Below are positions 1-11,038 of a DNA stretch of 64,000 bases, piece by piece (position 1 is the stretch's first letter; each line of letters begins with the position of its first letter). The position numbers and the translations under genes are program-made. This DNA is from Dichetophora obliterata (lineage: Eukaryota; Arthropoda; Insecta; Diptera; Sciomyzidae), in contig OY986435.1 of NCBI GenBank assembly GCA_963920525.1, forward strand, positions 302,720,908-302,784,907, written 5' to 3'. Below the pieces are notes generated by a model. That model worked only from the letters and a program-made list of their open reading frames with translations, did not search any database and was not told where the DNA came from.

Positions 1-239
1 TTCTGTGCTATCTCGAGTGTACCTTCAAATTCGAATATCCTTCGTACAGGACGCTGTAGGTAAAAACTAGGGAAGTCAATTTCGGGATCCCGGGATCCCG
101 GATGATTTAAGCCTCTTACAATACCGGGATTGTCTTTCAGGATCCCGGGATTTTTAAATAAACAATTTCTATTACAAATATTCATGTAAATACGAACATT
201 TCATTTGAAGTTGATATGAATATAGAATTAGAATAACCT

Positions 240-558
240 TTTATTGAGGCTGAAAAATGTTGTAAGGACGATGAGTGTGAAACACTGTTGCAAAGACTTT
301 GCAAAGTTTTAGAAAAATTGCAACACCGGAAAGTAAGCTTTGTATTTCAAAATTGTCAGATATTCTGACTTAGGGAATAATTTTTTTTTTGTGGTGAAGG
401 CAATCGAGATCGAAACTTACAAATTGCTTATGATTATCGTACAACTATTTCTACAATTATCACAGAATCAGAACGGTGCTTCTCACCAGTGGGTTATATT
501 TGTTATAATATCCGAACAAAACTCTCCAATAAAAAATAAAACATGTCGATCAGCTTAA
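240..558 (+). pseudogene. hAT transposase C-terminal (dimerisation) relic
   Basis: In the frame beginning at 427 the translation runs TIITESERCFSPVGYIC and then NIRTKLSNKK before a stop. This matches the hAT C-terminal dimerisation pattern (SERxFSxxGxIxxxxRTxLS). The open frame on the other register (340-558) has no family resemblance and is probably a shadow. A weakly similar acidic stretch upstream (about 245-340) may be part of the same protein. A stop and frame changes make this a dead fragment of the transposase of the surrounding element. Confidence 0.6.
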
Positions 559-1554
559 TGATTAATTTTAAGATAATTAAAATAAAAAATTTCATTTTGA
601 AAAGTCTTTTCCAAAATTAATTTGCCTTAAACACAAAAAATCATGAAGACGGTGTACAAAAAAAAAAGTGTAACACGTATATGGTAATACCTTTAACTGT
701 TCAGAATTTTTATTTTTATGTATTTTGTTTCTTAACCCTTTCAATGGCTAAGCTTAATTAAGCACAAAATAATTTTTTGAGGTAATATTCTTAGCATTAA
801 GGTCCTTACAAAATGAACAAACATACCTTTGATTTTAACCTGCGCTACTTACGTTTTGCAAGCTTGTACAAATAAAAAATTATTTTGCTCCTTGTCTGCA
901 CAAATTCTTTTTTTTTATTCCCTTAAAGGTTTTTCAACCCTTTAGATCTTTGTTTCTTAAACCCTATTAATATTCTTATCATTAAAGCCAAAAAAGACAA
1001 AAAAAAATAAATTTGATTTTTGTCCGGTTCATTTTTTCTTATAAAAAAGGCCGACAATTTTTTTTTTGCTTTTCTTCGGAACTGACTTTTCCAACTCCAT
1101 GTCAAATATCTCTCTAAATTTATTGTTATCATGCTGGATCTTTTTTTTCATAGCACCAAAGAATTTGATTTAAACAAAAGTTTTGCAAAATAAATAAATA
1201 TAAAAATGACTTTCTGATGTGTCCAATATATTGGGAAAATCCACTGAAAGGGTTATATTAATACAATTTGCTAGTCATTAATATAATTTAAGTTTTGTGT
1301 GTTTATTAACCATAAGGGTATTCACAATTGTGTGGTATAGTTGTATTGAGTTTTTTTTTTTTGCCATAGTTGAAAAGCACAATTATGATCACCCTTTAAA
1401 GTAGAATTTGTGGTTGGGAACCTCCCACTACAGCATTTTGTTACTATTTGCATAGTAAATTAACTATTCAATTTTTTATATTTTATTAATAAAAAAGTTT
1501 AACTTGCATTTTGAGCTTCTTTCATTTTTGCAATTAGAAAATAACTAGCAACCG

Positions 1555-1895
1555 ATACTAACTGCTGGCAGGATCGCCATTTAGTAAATATGATTTTGGG
1601 TCGCCATGTAATAATATTTTGGCCACATAATTTAATTCGCGACGTAGCATCGCCATGTAAGGGTTCGCGATTATTTAAAAAAGGACTTGTGGATTTATTA
1701 ATAGTATTTTAAGGTCCTGCCTAACATTTTAGCCGGCGTATATTCGCCACTGGCTCTACATTTATTTTTATTATTTTTGCCGTTCACTTTAAGAGTGCAA
1801 AGGCATAATAATAAATAGTCGGCAGCTATTGAAAGCTCAAGACTACTTAAAAGAATTAGTAGGCAGCTTGTTAGAAGCTCAAAACTAATTGACTT
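1555..1895. repeat. Short-motif repeats (TCGCCAT and CAGCT..GAAGCTCAA)
   Basis: TCGCCATxTA occurs near 1574, 1600 and 1648. A second short tandem, AGTxGGCAGCT...GAAAGCTCAA, follows at about 1815-1890. Such clusters occur in LTRs of gypsy/BEL elements, but no TG..CA boundaries or target duplication could be identified, so an LTR is only a possibility. Confidence 0.3.
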
Positions 1896-2135
1896 TATTT
1901 GAAATTTGTTCTTCCTTTTATACTATACATAACAGTACTTAGTCTTAAAACTAGTTAACAATTGTTTGTGTACTTAGAAAAATGTAAACATAGTCATATG
2001 TTCCTTAATTAGTGTAGGAGTAAAGTAAAATATAATAATCATATGTTTGTAATTAAGCAATATCAATGTAATGTGTGTGAGTGAAATAGATGCTAGTACT
2101 GAGCATGAACATATATTGAATTGTTTGAATGTTCT

Positions 2136-2312
2136 TAATGTTATTTCTATACACTAAAATAAAATTAGGTTATGCATACCGTAAAGGTGTGTAACCTATT
2201 ACTTTGTTTAAATATGTTGCTTATTGCTGTTTGTTTTAATGTTATAGTGTTTAATGTTATTTAAGTATAATAAAATTGTATGTAATTCATACCGTAAAGG
2301 TGTGTATCCTAC
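2136..2312. repeat. Two-copy direct repeat, about 116-bp period
   Basis: The core TAATGTTATTT...CATACCGTAAAGGTGTGTA.CCTA occurs at 2136-2198 and again at 2252-2311. The repeated CATACCGTAAAGGTGTGTA block is nearly identical in both copies. It lies inside the 68-2708 hAT-type element. Confidence 0.6.
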
Positions 2313-2992
2313 AAGTTGTTTATGGAACCTTAAAACCTTAAAAATTTAAAACATATCATTGGGGTACTTAAAATGATAGCACTTTTGGTTTTTAGAGATT
2401 TCATGTAAAACAACAAAAAATATAAAAACCTCTCGGTAAAGTGTGGTATCATTACCACGGGATTTTTTAACTACACTGAAAACAACGCAATTATGAATAC
2501 CCTTTATGTCTTGTTTTGTTTTTTTTACTTTATAAATGAATTAATTTACATTTTTTTATTTGCAAGTAATACACAACAAAAAATGTTTTAAATACGTTTT
2601 AAATTATTTACTTCTTAAATTTTTTTAATCCCGAACTAATCCCGGGATTGAGATTTTCAATCCCGATAATCCTGGGATCAAGAAAAGCATCCGGGATTGG
2701 ACTCCCTACTAAAAACCAAGAGTGACATCGTGTTTGTCAAAATATTGGTAGTTAAAGTCTATATAACTTTTGCTTTAAGACATATGTAGTTTTTTTACAA
2801 AAATTAAAGCATTTTGAGATCGTGATTTTTTACTGTTATTCTCAAACAACAACTTTGCCCTTGCGGGAGAGGAAGAGATCCTTATATTTAAAAAATTTTT
2901 TTGGCATATCTTGACTATCTTATGCGCTTTTTGAGACCTCTTAGAATGTGAAATTCGAAAAAAATTGTAATTCGATACGCCCTAATGTATAC

Positions 2993-3445
2993 CAGGTTGT
3001 TCAGTAAGTTTCTAGAATTCCACATAGATGGCGGTAGTACTGTAGTAGTGGTTCTACTTTCTTATGAACCATATTTTAAGTGAAGTTGTGTGTGAAGTCA
3101 CATTCGAATGCGACTTTTTTAGCGACATTTGGAGCGTTTTAAAAACGATAAAAACATTTTATATGTTAATTCATAACATAACATATAAAAATCCACCATT
3201 ATCCTGAATCAACACAAGAAGCTAAAGAGTGATGTGAGCCTGGTACTTCGGCTCCTAAGAGAGTTCGTGTTAAAAAATTGGCATAGAAGGTTCTGGCATC
3301 AGTTTTTTGGGATGCAAAAGGAATTTTGTAGGTGGACTATCTCCAAACTGGAAACACAATTAATTCTGATTATTATTGCAACATTTTTGATCAGCTTGAT
3401 AAAAAGATTCGTGAAAAAATACCCGACTTCAAGAAAAAACAAGTA
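2993..3445 (+). pseudogene. mariner transposase relic
   Basis: One frame, read from about 3190, gives GTSAPKRVRVKKLA, then KVLASVFWDAKGIL, VDYLQTGNTINSDYY, and FDQLDKKIREKIPDFKKKQ. This is the central catalytic part of a mariner transposase, including the FWDxxG block that holds a catalytic aspartate. Three in-frame stops occur, at 3229 (TGA, at an expected tryptophan), 3280 and 3328 (TAG). A mariner-like 5' end, CCAGGTTGTTCAGTAAGTTT, lies at 2993 after a TA. The C-terminal third and the right inverted repeat are missing. The frame ends at 3445 where unrelated repeat sequence begins. Confidence 0.8.
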
Positions 3446-3490
3446 ATTTTTAACCGACTTCAAAAAGGAGGAGGTTCTCAACGTGGTTTG
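3446..3490 (+). repeat. ACCGACTTCAAAAAGGAGGAGG repeat junction
   Basis: The mariner coding frame runs directly into a block reading CCGACTTCAAAAAGGAGG, then GGTTCTCA, followed by a T-rich run. I recall this block as a widely dispersed insect repeat motif, so the junction may be an insertion or recombination point. That recollection is unverified. Confidence 0.4.
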
Positions 3491-3595
3491 TTTTTTTTTT
3501 TAAATGCATGAACATCGATAACTCCTGTAGTACTTACCCGATTAACGCAATTTTGTGTCAACAGATAGAGACATTGAACGCGGAGGTGACCGTCT

Positions 3596-3965
3596 AAAAA
3601 AGTGGGCGGTATTTAGCACAGGGGCGTGGAAATATAAGAAAAAACTCTGCATCGAATAATATTAATAGTAGAGTACTGAAATTTAGTACAAGGGTAGGCA
3701 CAATTATAAAAAACTATGTTCAAAAAAGTGGGCGTTATTCGATAAAAGCCGTGCAAATATTAGAAAAACGCCTTAACTCGAATAATATTGACACTAGGAT
3801 ACTGAAATTTGGTACAAGAGTAGGCATAATTATGAAAAGTTACGGTCAAAAAAGTGGGCGTTATTGGATAAAAGGGCGGGGCAATATAAGGAAAGCACTA
3901 TTTCTTAGTTAATTTTGACACTACGGTTTTGGTACCATTACAAGAATGGGCAAAATTGTTATCGT
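3596..3965. repeat. Tandem array, three units of 126 bp
   Basis: AAAAAAGTGGGCG recurs at 3596, 3722 and 3848, exactly 126 bp apart. Each unit continues through AATAATATTGACACTAGG-like and CTGAAATTTGGTACAAG-like stretches with moderate divergence. The last unit decays by about 3965. Confidence 0.85.
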
Positions 3966-3989
3966 AATCTCTAAGAAGGAAGATGTAAA

Positions 3990-4440
3990 AACTTTTAAAC
4001 AAAAAAAAAACCAACTTTAAAACCACTACAAAGTAAAAAATAATTTTAAACTGCTTTTCACATTAATTCTTGGTCATATTTGAGAATTTATTTACATATA
4101 TTATTAAATTGAAAATCTAATTATTATTATTTATTTTATATTTTGTATTATTATCATAAATATATTAATTTCTCTATGAATATAAAACCTTTAAAGTCGG
4201 CACTTATATAACCAGACTTTTGTAATATAAACGCTTCGGCTTTAAAAGTTTTGTATTCATGTAGAAATTAATATATTTATGATAATAATACAAAATTGAA
4301 AAAAAAATATAATAATAAGACTTCCAATTTAATAATACTTATATATAAATAAATTATCAAATTTGACAAAGAATTAATGTGAAAAGTTGTTTAAAAATAT
4401 TTTTTAATTTGTAGTGAATTTTAAGTTGGTTTTTTTTAAA
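3990..4440. repeat. Inverted repeat (hairpin) of about 450 bp
   Basis: The left arm (about 4005-4180) and right arm (about 4255-4435) are imperfect reverse complements. For example AAGAATTAATGTGAAAAG on the right pairs with CTTTTCACATTAATTCTT on the left, and AAATTAATATATTTATGATA with its complement. The centre is near 4215. It is probably a foldback MITE; no target duplication was identified. Confidence 0.7.
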
Positions 4441-4444
4441 GTTT

Positions 4445-5990
4445 TTTTAGAGTGCTGTGAAAAAAGGTGAAAAGCAATTTTTAAAATGTCGTTTTTTGAC
4501 AAAATGGAGAAGTTCCGAAGGTGATGTAATGATTATCGAAAAAAATTTGTTGTTATTTTGCCTATAACTAAAAATCCTGCGGCAAGTACTAGATTATTAT
4601 GAAGGTATAGAATAAGCCTACAAAAACAAAACAAACGATCGACTGAGTTTCGAGAAATTTTGGTCACCGACTTTGAAAACATGGTTTCAAGCAAAACGCA
4701 TTTGAAAATTTCAAAGCTAATAAATCTCTCTCGAAGCTCTCGAAATAGGTTCACTCACTAGGCTATTACTTTGTTATATTTTGAGATATCGACTTAAAAT
4801 TTTAACCACATTTTCTTGAGACTTCAAGCTTTAAGAAAATGCAAAAAAAAATTTGGGTGCATAATTCCCCTTAAGTAAGGATTTTGGTAAAACGGTTAGA
4901 GATACTTGAGTAATTATATTTTTTTTTGTTTTACATAAGTATTAAAATTAACAAAAATTTCTTTTTGTGATCGAAAAAACGGTGTGCAGGATATCTCGAG
5001 TTAAGCTTATCTGTAACAACAAAAAAATGTGTAAGAGTTTAAACCTCATGTGAGGGGCTGACGAAGAGTTTTTACAAAAGAACTAATTAGAAACAAAATG
5101 GCGGCTACGCAAAGTTGAAATTGGCAAAAGGCCTAATAAATTCGGACAAAAGTAGCAGTAAAAATTTTTAGAGGACTTTTAAAAAAAGCTCAAAGTCAGC
5201 CCCTCAAAAATATATATTTTTAATTACTCAACAATTTTGAAGCAAATCGTTATAATAGATGTGCAGACGTGAAAAACGCGTGAGGCGGAAGTGACGTCAC
5301 GTAAAACTTTTTTTGTTAATTTTTATTCATAAGTAAAACAATAAAAAAATATTTACCCAAATATCACAACCCCTACTAAAAAAACTCCTCAAATTTCGAC
5401 CAAATTAGGTAAAATGTCCCTTAAGAAATTAAATTCCCTCATACAATTTTTGTATTTTTATTGAGCTTATTGTTGGCAAAGAAGATCTTTTAACTGCCAC
5501 ATTGACAGTAGAAATAACAACAAAGATCATAAAAACAGATTTAAATTATAAATAATTATATAATTAAAGAACATCTATTATTAAAAACTGTAAGAAATAA
5601 TAATTTATGCGGCGTAATATAATAATTGGGATAATAGTTCATTTTCTTGAATTAAAAAATAAATGTATAAAAATCTCTCATTTTTATTTTTAATAAAGAT
5701 ATTTACAACATTTTGTCTGATTTTAGAGAAATCAAAGATTATTTGCTTTAATTGTGGGTACGTAGTTTTTCAAATTACTAACTTTTTCAATTTTGTTATT
5801 TATTTAATTTTGTTATCCTTGTGTGCGTCGAAGCCATTGCATTGGTTTCGGCATCTGAATTAAAAATTTGCACTATTTAGAGCATGTTCTGAAAATAAAT
5901 TTGAATCTTTGTTTCTTAAAATTCAAAAAAATATTTCCAAAGAGGTGAAATTTTGCACTGAAAATGTGTAAAGATAAGTACGTTTAATGT
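4445..5990. other. AT-rich stretch, no gene seen
   Basis: No frame with family resemblance, no paired termini and no tandem array was found. Short open frames here are compositional. A palindromic TGACGTCACG lies near 5291. Confidence 0.5.
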
Positions 5991-5993
5991 ATC

Positions 5994-6050
5994 CATGGGC
6001 GTCCGCAGGATTTGTTCTAGGGGGTTCAAGGCATAAAGGTATCTAGAATG
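5994..6050 (+). mobile_element. Possible hAT-type left terminus
   Basis: The sequence CATGGGCGTCCGCAGGATTT closely matches the reverse complement of the end at 11038 (CATGGGCGTCTGCACGGGGG). Their outer flanks, AATGTATC and AATCAGAT, do not agree, so the two ends are probably not one element. It is listed as an isolated terminus. Confidence 0.35.
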
Positions 6051-7089
6051 AACATAAACAAAATGTAACCTAAATAATGCTATTTACTAGGATTTTTGGT
6101 ACTAATTTTGTAAACATTATACGCACACTACAATGGTTGACACACGCTTTTATGTTACACATAAGAAAATTTAATAAATTGTAATGATCGTGTAAAAATA
6201 TTTCTCGTATATTATTTGATATCTTGTCCGAAACATTTAAAAATTTTATTTAATTTTTTTTTCCCATTAATACATATCAGTAATTTTTATCTTAATAGCT
6301 TAATAAATTAAATAATGTGAGGCCTATATCCTTAAACGAAATCGCAATAATTACTTTTAAGCCTCCAGGTTTTCAACTTTTTAAATAAGAATACAAACAT
6401 TTCCTTAAATTAAACAATATTTTTTTTTGTTGTAAAGCTGAACTAAAATTTTTTCAAAACTAAATTTTCAGGACATTTTTTACCTTTGGAAGCCTTTAAC
6501 TTCTAAACCAATTTCGAGTGGACTGAGGTCAAAATTTAGGAGGTCAAAATACATATCATTCGAAAAATTAAAAATTTGAGTTGTCGCTATTCTCGAAATG
6601 TTCCCCGCATGCTAAGAGAGATTTTGTTTAATCGGATCTTACACTGCATTGTTACCAATCTACTTATTTCTTTTCCAAACATGCAGCATTTCTAGCAGAT
6701 TGCAAGGTCCTACAATCGAGTACGGAAATATACCTATTACCTGAATGAATGAAAAAAATGTATTATTTTTTAATTCAAAACAAATACATAAATAAATAAA
6801 AAGGTACATGTATATTAGATTTGTTTTGGGTTTCATACATTTTCTTAACATATTCCAGAACCTCTCTGCAAGGCTTAATTATGCATAAAGGCTTAATATA
6901 AGCACAGGATTCGAAAAAAAATCCTAAAAATTCTCAAAATGGGTGGGCGCCGCTAAATAACGTGAATTTTAAGAAGTAAAAAATTGTTGTATAAAATTGA
7001 GTTTCTTATTTGCGTTTCTTACATAAAAAACTTTTGACTATAATAAATTCTAATGTCAAATCGTTTGCTTAATTGGTTGTAATTTAGTT
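6051..7089. other. AT-rich stretch, no gene seen
   Basis: Nothing recognisable was found on either strand. Open frames are short and of low complexity. Confidence 0.5.
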
Positions 7090-7650
7090 CAATATTTAAA
7101 TATGCGTAATATAATTTTTTTACACGGACTTATCAATACTCGACACCCTAGATATCTCTATGAAAAATTACAGTTTTTCCAATCTAATCGTTCGACCAAC
7201 TTTATTGTTCCGAGACACAGCTACCTCAACAGTAGCAGATTCTTTTTTATTAGCACCATAAGACTTTGGAATTCACTGCCCAATTATTTTAAACAAATAA
7301 ATATAACCAGCTTTAAACGGGAAATTTTTAGATATTTTTCAGAAATAGAATAATTAGTCATTAAATTAAAGTTCTTTGCTATTCTCTTTTCTTTTATCTA
7401 TTCATTCTTTTCTTTGCTTAAAAACTTTCTTTTCTTTCTCTTTTTTAAATAAACTGTTTAAACTGATAACTTTGAAATTATTTATATTATATTTATTTTA
7501 ATATTTTAATTTAATAATTTATTTGCATAATTTAAGATAAATGTTAGTATATAAGTAAATATCTATCAACTTGATTTTCCGCACATTATTTATACAATAT
7601 TGATTAATGTACAATAATGAAAATAAATAAATAATAATAATAATAATACG
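7090..7650 (+). mobile_element. LINE 3' end (5'-truncated copy)
   Basis: The coding tail (7102-7353) is followed by a T/C-rich untranslated stretch (TTCTTTTCTTT type) and a simple A/T tail with (AAT)n near 7630-7650. The same layout of coding tail, pyrimidine-rich tract and short-repeat tail occurs in the longer copy at 12341-13790, so both belong to one LINE family. Confidence 0.7.
7102..7353 (+). pseudogene. C-terminal end of LINE reverse transcriptase ORF
   Basis: This 83-residue frame has no stop before the natural end and reads INTRHPRYLYEKLQFF, then FFFISTIRLWNSLPNYF. It aligns with the last part of the LINE ORF at 12458-13525 (KSPRYLYGKLRF, then FINAIRLWNAL). The RLWNxLP motif is typical of the C-terminus of Jockey/CR1-like LINE ORF2 proteins. 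The catalytic domains are absent, so this is a 5'-truncated insertion. The first methionine is not a real start. Confidence 0.75.
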
Positions 7651-8132
7651 ATATAAGATTTCTTCAAAAATAAGTCCTTGATCAAAAATTGGCCTACTTT
7701 GGTAAATTTCCTAATTTTTTCTTTTGCTTTTGAATTAGAAGCTTTGCTCTCACCTAGATCGCTGCAACTTTCTTACATTTAAATGCTGCCGAATTGTTTG
7801 TAATTTTATTAAGTTTAGGAAAAATTAAAAAAATCCAAATTAAATCATATTTATGATAGAAAAACGAGCCGACTTATGGAAAAACATTAATTTTTTTATT
7901 AAATTGCTTTCAAACATAAATTTGCATATCGTCAAAGTTTATATCCGTTGTTGAATTAAATGCCCCTTGCTATCTGTTGCTACGAAGAATGATCTTCGAC
8001 TAATAAGAGATATCATTAGTAATGTACTATTTAATGTACGTAGTATTTACTAAAAAATTCATTCGTAGGTTGACCGTACTCTTTATTCGTAGAAGGTACA
8101 AAATCTTAACTAGGCATTAGGATCATTCGTAA

Positions 8133-8159
8133 ATAGATAGATAGATAGATAGATAGATA
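8133..8159. repeat. (TAGA)n microsatellite
   Basis: Six to seven perfect tetranucleotide units of ATAG/TAGA lie just left of the palindromic element. Confidence 0.95.
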
Positions 8160-8218
8160 AGATTTTATTATAAAAATTCAAAATTAAAGTTTTTTCCTAA
8201 ATAACCTCTATATTTATT

Positions 8219-8768
8219 ATGTTGACTTTATATGATTTAAATACAAATTCTAAATGTTTGATAGTTTAAATCATACTTGAACAAAATCAGCAAAAATCTA
8301 AAACCAACTTCAGTAAACATGCTTTGTTAGTGGAGACTTCCAGCAGGCTGTTGGACTCCATATAATAACATAAGCATAGAGACTAAAGTAAAGCAAAAAT
8401 ACAACAACAAATGTGAAATTATGAAATTGAGAAAAACTGAGAAATTGACACTTCAAATCTCATCGCCACGGTGGTGCAGTGCGTTAGTGCGCGCTTGCAC
8501 GGGTATCACAAAGATTTCTGATGAAGCCCTTAGCCGGGCCGAAATTGCAATAAGATCAGCTAGTGATTTTTTCCTTTTCATATTGAAAAACTTTGTTGTT
8601 GTTGTTGCTTTGGAGAGATTCGTTAGATCAATTAATTGTTCTAACTTTGACCTTAAGCTCAAGAAACGATTTTAAATTATCAAACAACTAGAATTTGTAT
8701 TTAAAATCAAGTATGATTTTAACTATCAAACATTTAGAATTTGTATTTAAATCATATAAAGTCAACAT
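8219..8768. mobile_element. Palindromic MITE/foldback family, copy 1
   Basis: The left end ATGTTGACTTTATATGATTT is the exact reverse complement of the right end (8749-8768), and the match continues through AAATACAAATTCTAAATGTT. Inside lie a tRNA-like stretch (8462-8545) and (GTT)n at about 8596-8608. A second copy is at 62345-62700, where the segment equivalent to 8550-8768 occurs on both sides. No target duplication was resolved. Confidence 0.75.
8462..8545 (+). other. tRNA-like (SINE-type) segment
   Basis: The segment contains GGTGGTGCAGTGCGTTAGTG, which resembles the A box of Pol III tRNA-type promoters (TGGxxCAGTxGGTTAG). About 60 bases on comes GGGCCGAAATTGC, a degenerate B-box-like match. 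It is unusually GC-rich for its surroundings. It would not fold into a functional tRNA as read by eye. A tRNA-derived SINE head trapped in the palindromic element is the most likely reading. Confidence 0.35.
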
Positions 8769-8989
8769 AAAAAATTCAAAATATTATAAGAGATACACAA
8801 TAAGAAATCTAAATATATAGACAATAACATTTAAAGTTATGTGTCGTTTGAAGAAGTTTATTACCTAGAAAGCTAATATTTCATGTTAAATTAAAAAAAC
8901 AAAAAATGATATATTATGTAATTTCATTTAATAATAAGTATCGATATTTGAGAGAGCTATCTAAAAACTCATAAACAAGTCATAACTCA

Positions 8990-10085
8990 TAAGCAAGTCT
9001 AAAAATTCTGCCACCTTTAATTCTTTTTTGCCGAAACACCTGATTCTGGTTGTGTTCTGCTGGTCTGGACATACACCTACGAAATGATATGTGTTAAAAT
9101 AACAAAAGCACTTAGACTCACATCTATTAAAGCTCGTGCATTTAAATCAAGCAACCCGCCTCTTGCTTTAAAAAGTAAACTTATGACTTTTGTAAATGGT
9201 TTTTGTAGAAAATACTGAACTCCTTCGTGCTCTAATTGCGAATACAAGTCGTGATTTTGAGATGTTTTTGCCCTGTCAATGTACTAAAGCCTTTTTCATT
9301 CTCAATAAGTGTAGTTAAGTTTGAGTAATACTCCACTAATGTATTTGAACTAAGGTTTGATGGCATATGCACGCGATGCTCAGCATTTAACTTATTCCAT
9401 TCCGCTGCCCAAAAACACTCTTCTCAAATACTTCTTTAGCTAAAGTATTTAGTAGTCTGTGAGGAGGCAGGCTGAAGACTTTATTAACGTATTTAAAATG
9501 TAAGCGAAAAGTTTCAACAAGTTGAGATTTTATGTCGGTCTCTAAATAAAGCATATAGTTTGGCGTATTTTTTGGCAATAGTAATATTTTCTTAAGGACT
9601 TAAGGCTTTTCAACGTCATCGTAATGTTTGTAGCCCCAAACTTGGGTTCCGTACAACATAATGAACCCAGAGGCGGAGTTGAAAATTTTCAATTTATTTG
9701 ACAATTATATTTTTGGATTATTGGGTACAATATTGTTTCGACTAATTCAACTATGTACTCGATCAAGAAGCAAGCATGTGAAGATTTTGCATCTAACAAT
9801 GACAGCCCTCTGTAGTTACCAACACAGTTTGGATCTAATTTTTTTAAATAGCGGAACTACTAAAGATTTTCTAAAAGAATGTGGAATCTCAGTTCGTAAG
9901 AAAATTCTATTAAAAGCCAATAGCATTTCTTCTAAAAAACAACGTTGCGCATTTTTATAAAACTCTTAACTTATTCTATCTATTTCTGTCACTTTATTTT
10001 CTTTACATCGTTTAAGAACGCAGAGCAGGTCTCTATACTCGAAAGGTGAATCTAAAAATACGTCAGACCAATTGGGATATAACCA
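8990..10085 (-). pseudogene. LINE reverse transcriptase relic, internally deleted
   Basis: Reading from high to low coordinates, the translation starts near 10085 (PNWSDVFLDSPFEYRDLL) and passes IPHSFRKSLVVPLFKK. After a frameshift it continues NCVGNYRGLSLLDA, which is the RT finger motif NYRGxSLL. An internal deletion removes the palm (no YADD block is present). The frame resumes at 9660 with MLYGTQVWGYKHYDDVEKP, followed by KKILLLPKNTPNYMLYLETD. It ends with a Cys/His cluster of C..C/H..C type (CESKCFC, then YHFVGVCP) near 9060-9115. At least two stops and several frameshifts are present. The R1/Jockey-like C-terminal layout is known for arthropod LINEs; the clade is inferred. Confidence 0.75.
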
Positions 10086-10790
10086 GAAAAAAATTTCAAG
10101 GATGGTTCAACTGTGAGTAGCGCTTGAAAATGACAACGAAAGTCCTTGGCTGACAATGCATTACCAACAGTATATGTAAAGGTATTCGTACAATATACGT
10201 TTTTGTTTTTGTACGAATACGAATTAAATATTTGAAATGTGTACCAAACTACGTAAATTCTACGAATTCTATTCATGGCTAAAAATTACAAATAAAATTC
10301 GTAAAAAAATTTTTCAATTTTAGAATAGTGTTTGTGAAACAAGGGTAAATGAAATGGTATCGTAACTTATTTGGCCGTGTTTATATTACGCATTTTTGTC
10401 GCGATTGAGACACCGCTAGCCATTTTTTTCGTAAACGCTGCTGAAAAATACAGAATATTAAATAAATAAATGCATTTAAATACATACAAAATTCACTATT
10501 TTCAGCCGCTTCTGCTATCATCCATATAAAAAAGTACTAATATATTACAACTCTGAAAGCTATGTTAATTGAAGTGTCGTAATCAAACAGCTATTTCTTA
10601 TTTGCATTTATTTATCTTGTAAATTTTAGTCCGAAAATTTTAGGACAATATGACATGATAGCACACCTTTAGGAATACCCTAACAATTAAAAAATGAATG
10701 GTTTAGCTCAGCTTTATTTATAAATTAACCTTAAAAGTGTATTTTTGTACAATATTTTCCTCAAAATATATTAAATACATAATAAACATA
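10086..10790. other. AT-rich stretch, no gene seen
   Basis: A small stem pairs ATTCGTACAATATACG with a later TACGAAT near 10180-10225. Nothing else is recognisable. Confidence 0.45.
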
Positions 10791-11038
10791 TCTTCATATG
10801 AAATAAAACAAGCCTAAAATTTTACACTTCTACAACTTAAAATTACGTTTTTATTCACAAAGTTCTCAAAGCCCTAAGTTTAAGCGCAACTTACAATTTA
10901 GAAAGCTTTTTGCTTCTCTCTTAAAATTTTTAAATTTAAAATTACGGCTGTTTTTATTATTTAATATGAAGATATTTAAAATAAGTTCATCGCCTAGGGG
11001 GTGCAAGCGCCCCCTATTCCCCCGTGCAGACGCCCATG
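10791..11038 (-). mobile_element. hAT-type right terminus and subterminal region
   Basis: Read on the minus strand, the end is CATGGGCGTCTGCACGGGGG followed by AATAGGGGGCGCTTGCACCCCC, a GC-rich end typical of hAT elements. The subterminal part (about 10826-10940) is homologous to 18555-18665, sharing GTTTTTATT.ACAAA.TTCT and TTTTTTGCTTCTC-type blocks. The partner end was not identified with certainty. Confidence 0.45.

Larger units (their letters stand above)
68..2708. mobile_element. Decayed hAT-type DNA transposon, 2.6 kb
   Basis: The left terminus begins TAGGGAAGTCAATTTCGGGA. The reverse complement of the right terminus begins TAGGGAGTCCAATCCCGGAT. The flanks are GTAAAAAC (60-67) and CTAAAAAC (2709-2716), an 8-bp duplication with one mismatch, as expected for hAT elements. 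Both ends carry repeated CCCGGGAT-type subterminal motifs. A transposase C-terminal relic lies at 240-558. The rest is AT-rich and holds internal tandem repeats but no open frame. The distance from the transposase relic to the right end suggests secondary insertions. Seen: termini and TSD. Inferred: superfamily. Confidence 0.7.

Noticed and set aside
340..558. 72-codon frame as a gene
   Set aside because: The neighbouring frame carries the hAT transposase motif; this one is a shadow.
8453..8675. Overlapping frames on both strands at the tRNA-like segment
   Set aside because: They run through the tRNA-like and GTT-repeat sequence of the palindromic element and show no protein motif.
5994..11038. 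A single 5-kb hAT element with CATGGGCGTC ends
   Set aside because: The outer 8-bp flanks (AATGTATC and AATCAGAT) do not match, so the two ends probably belong to different insertions.
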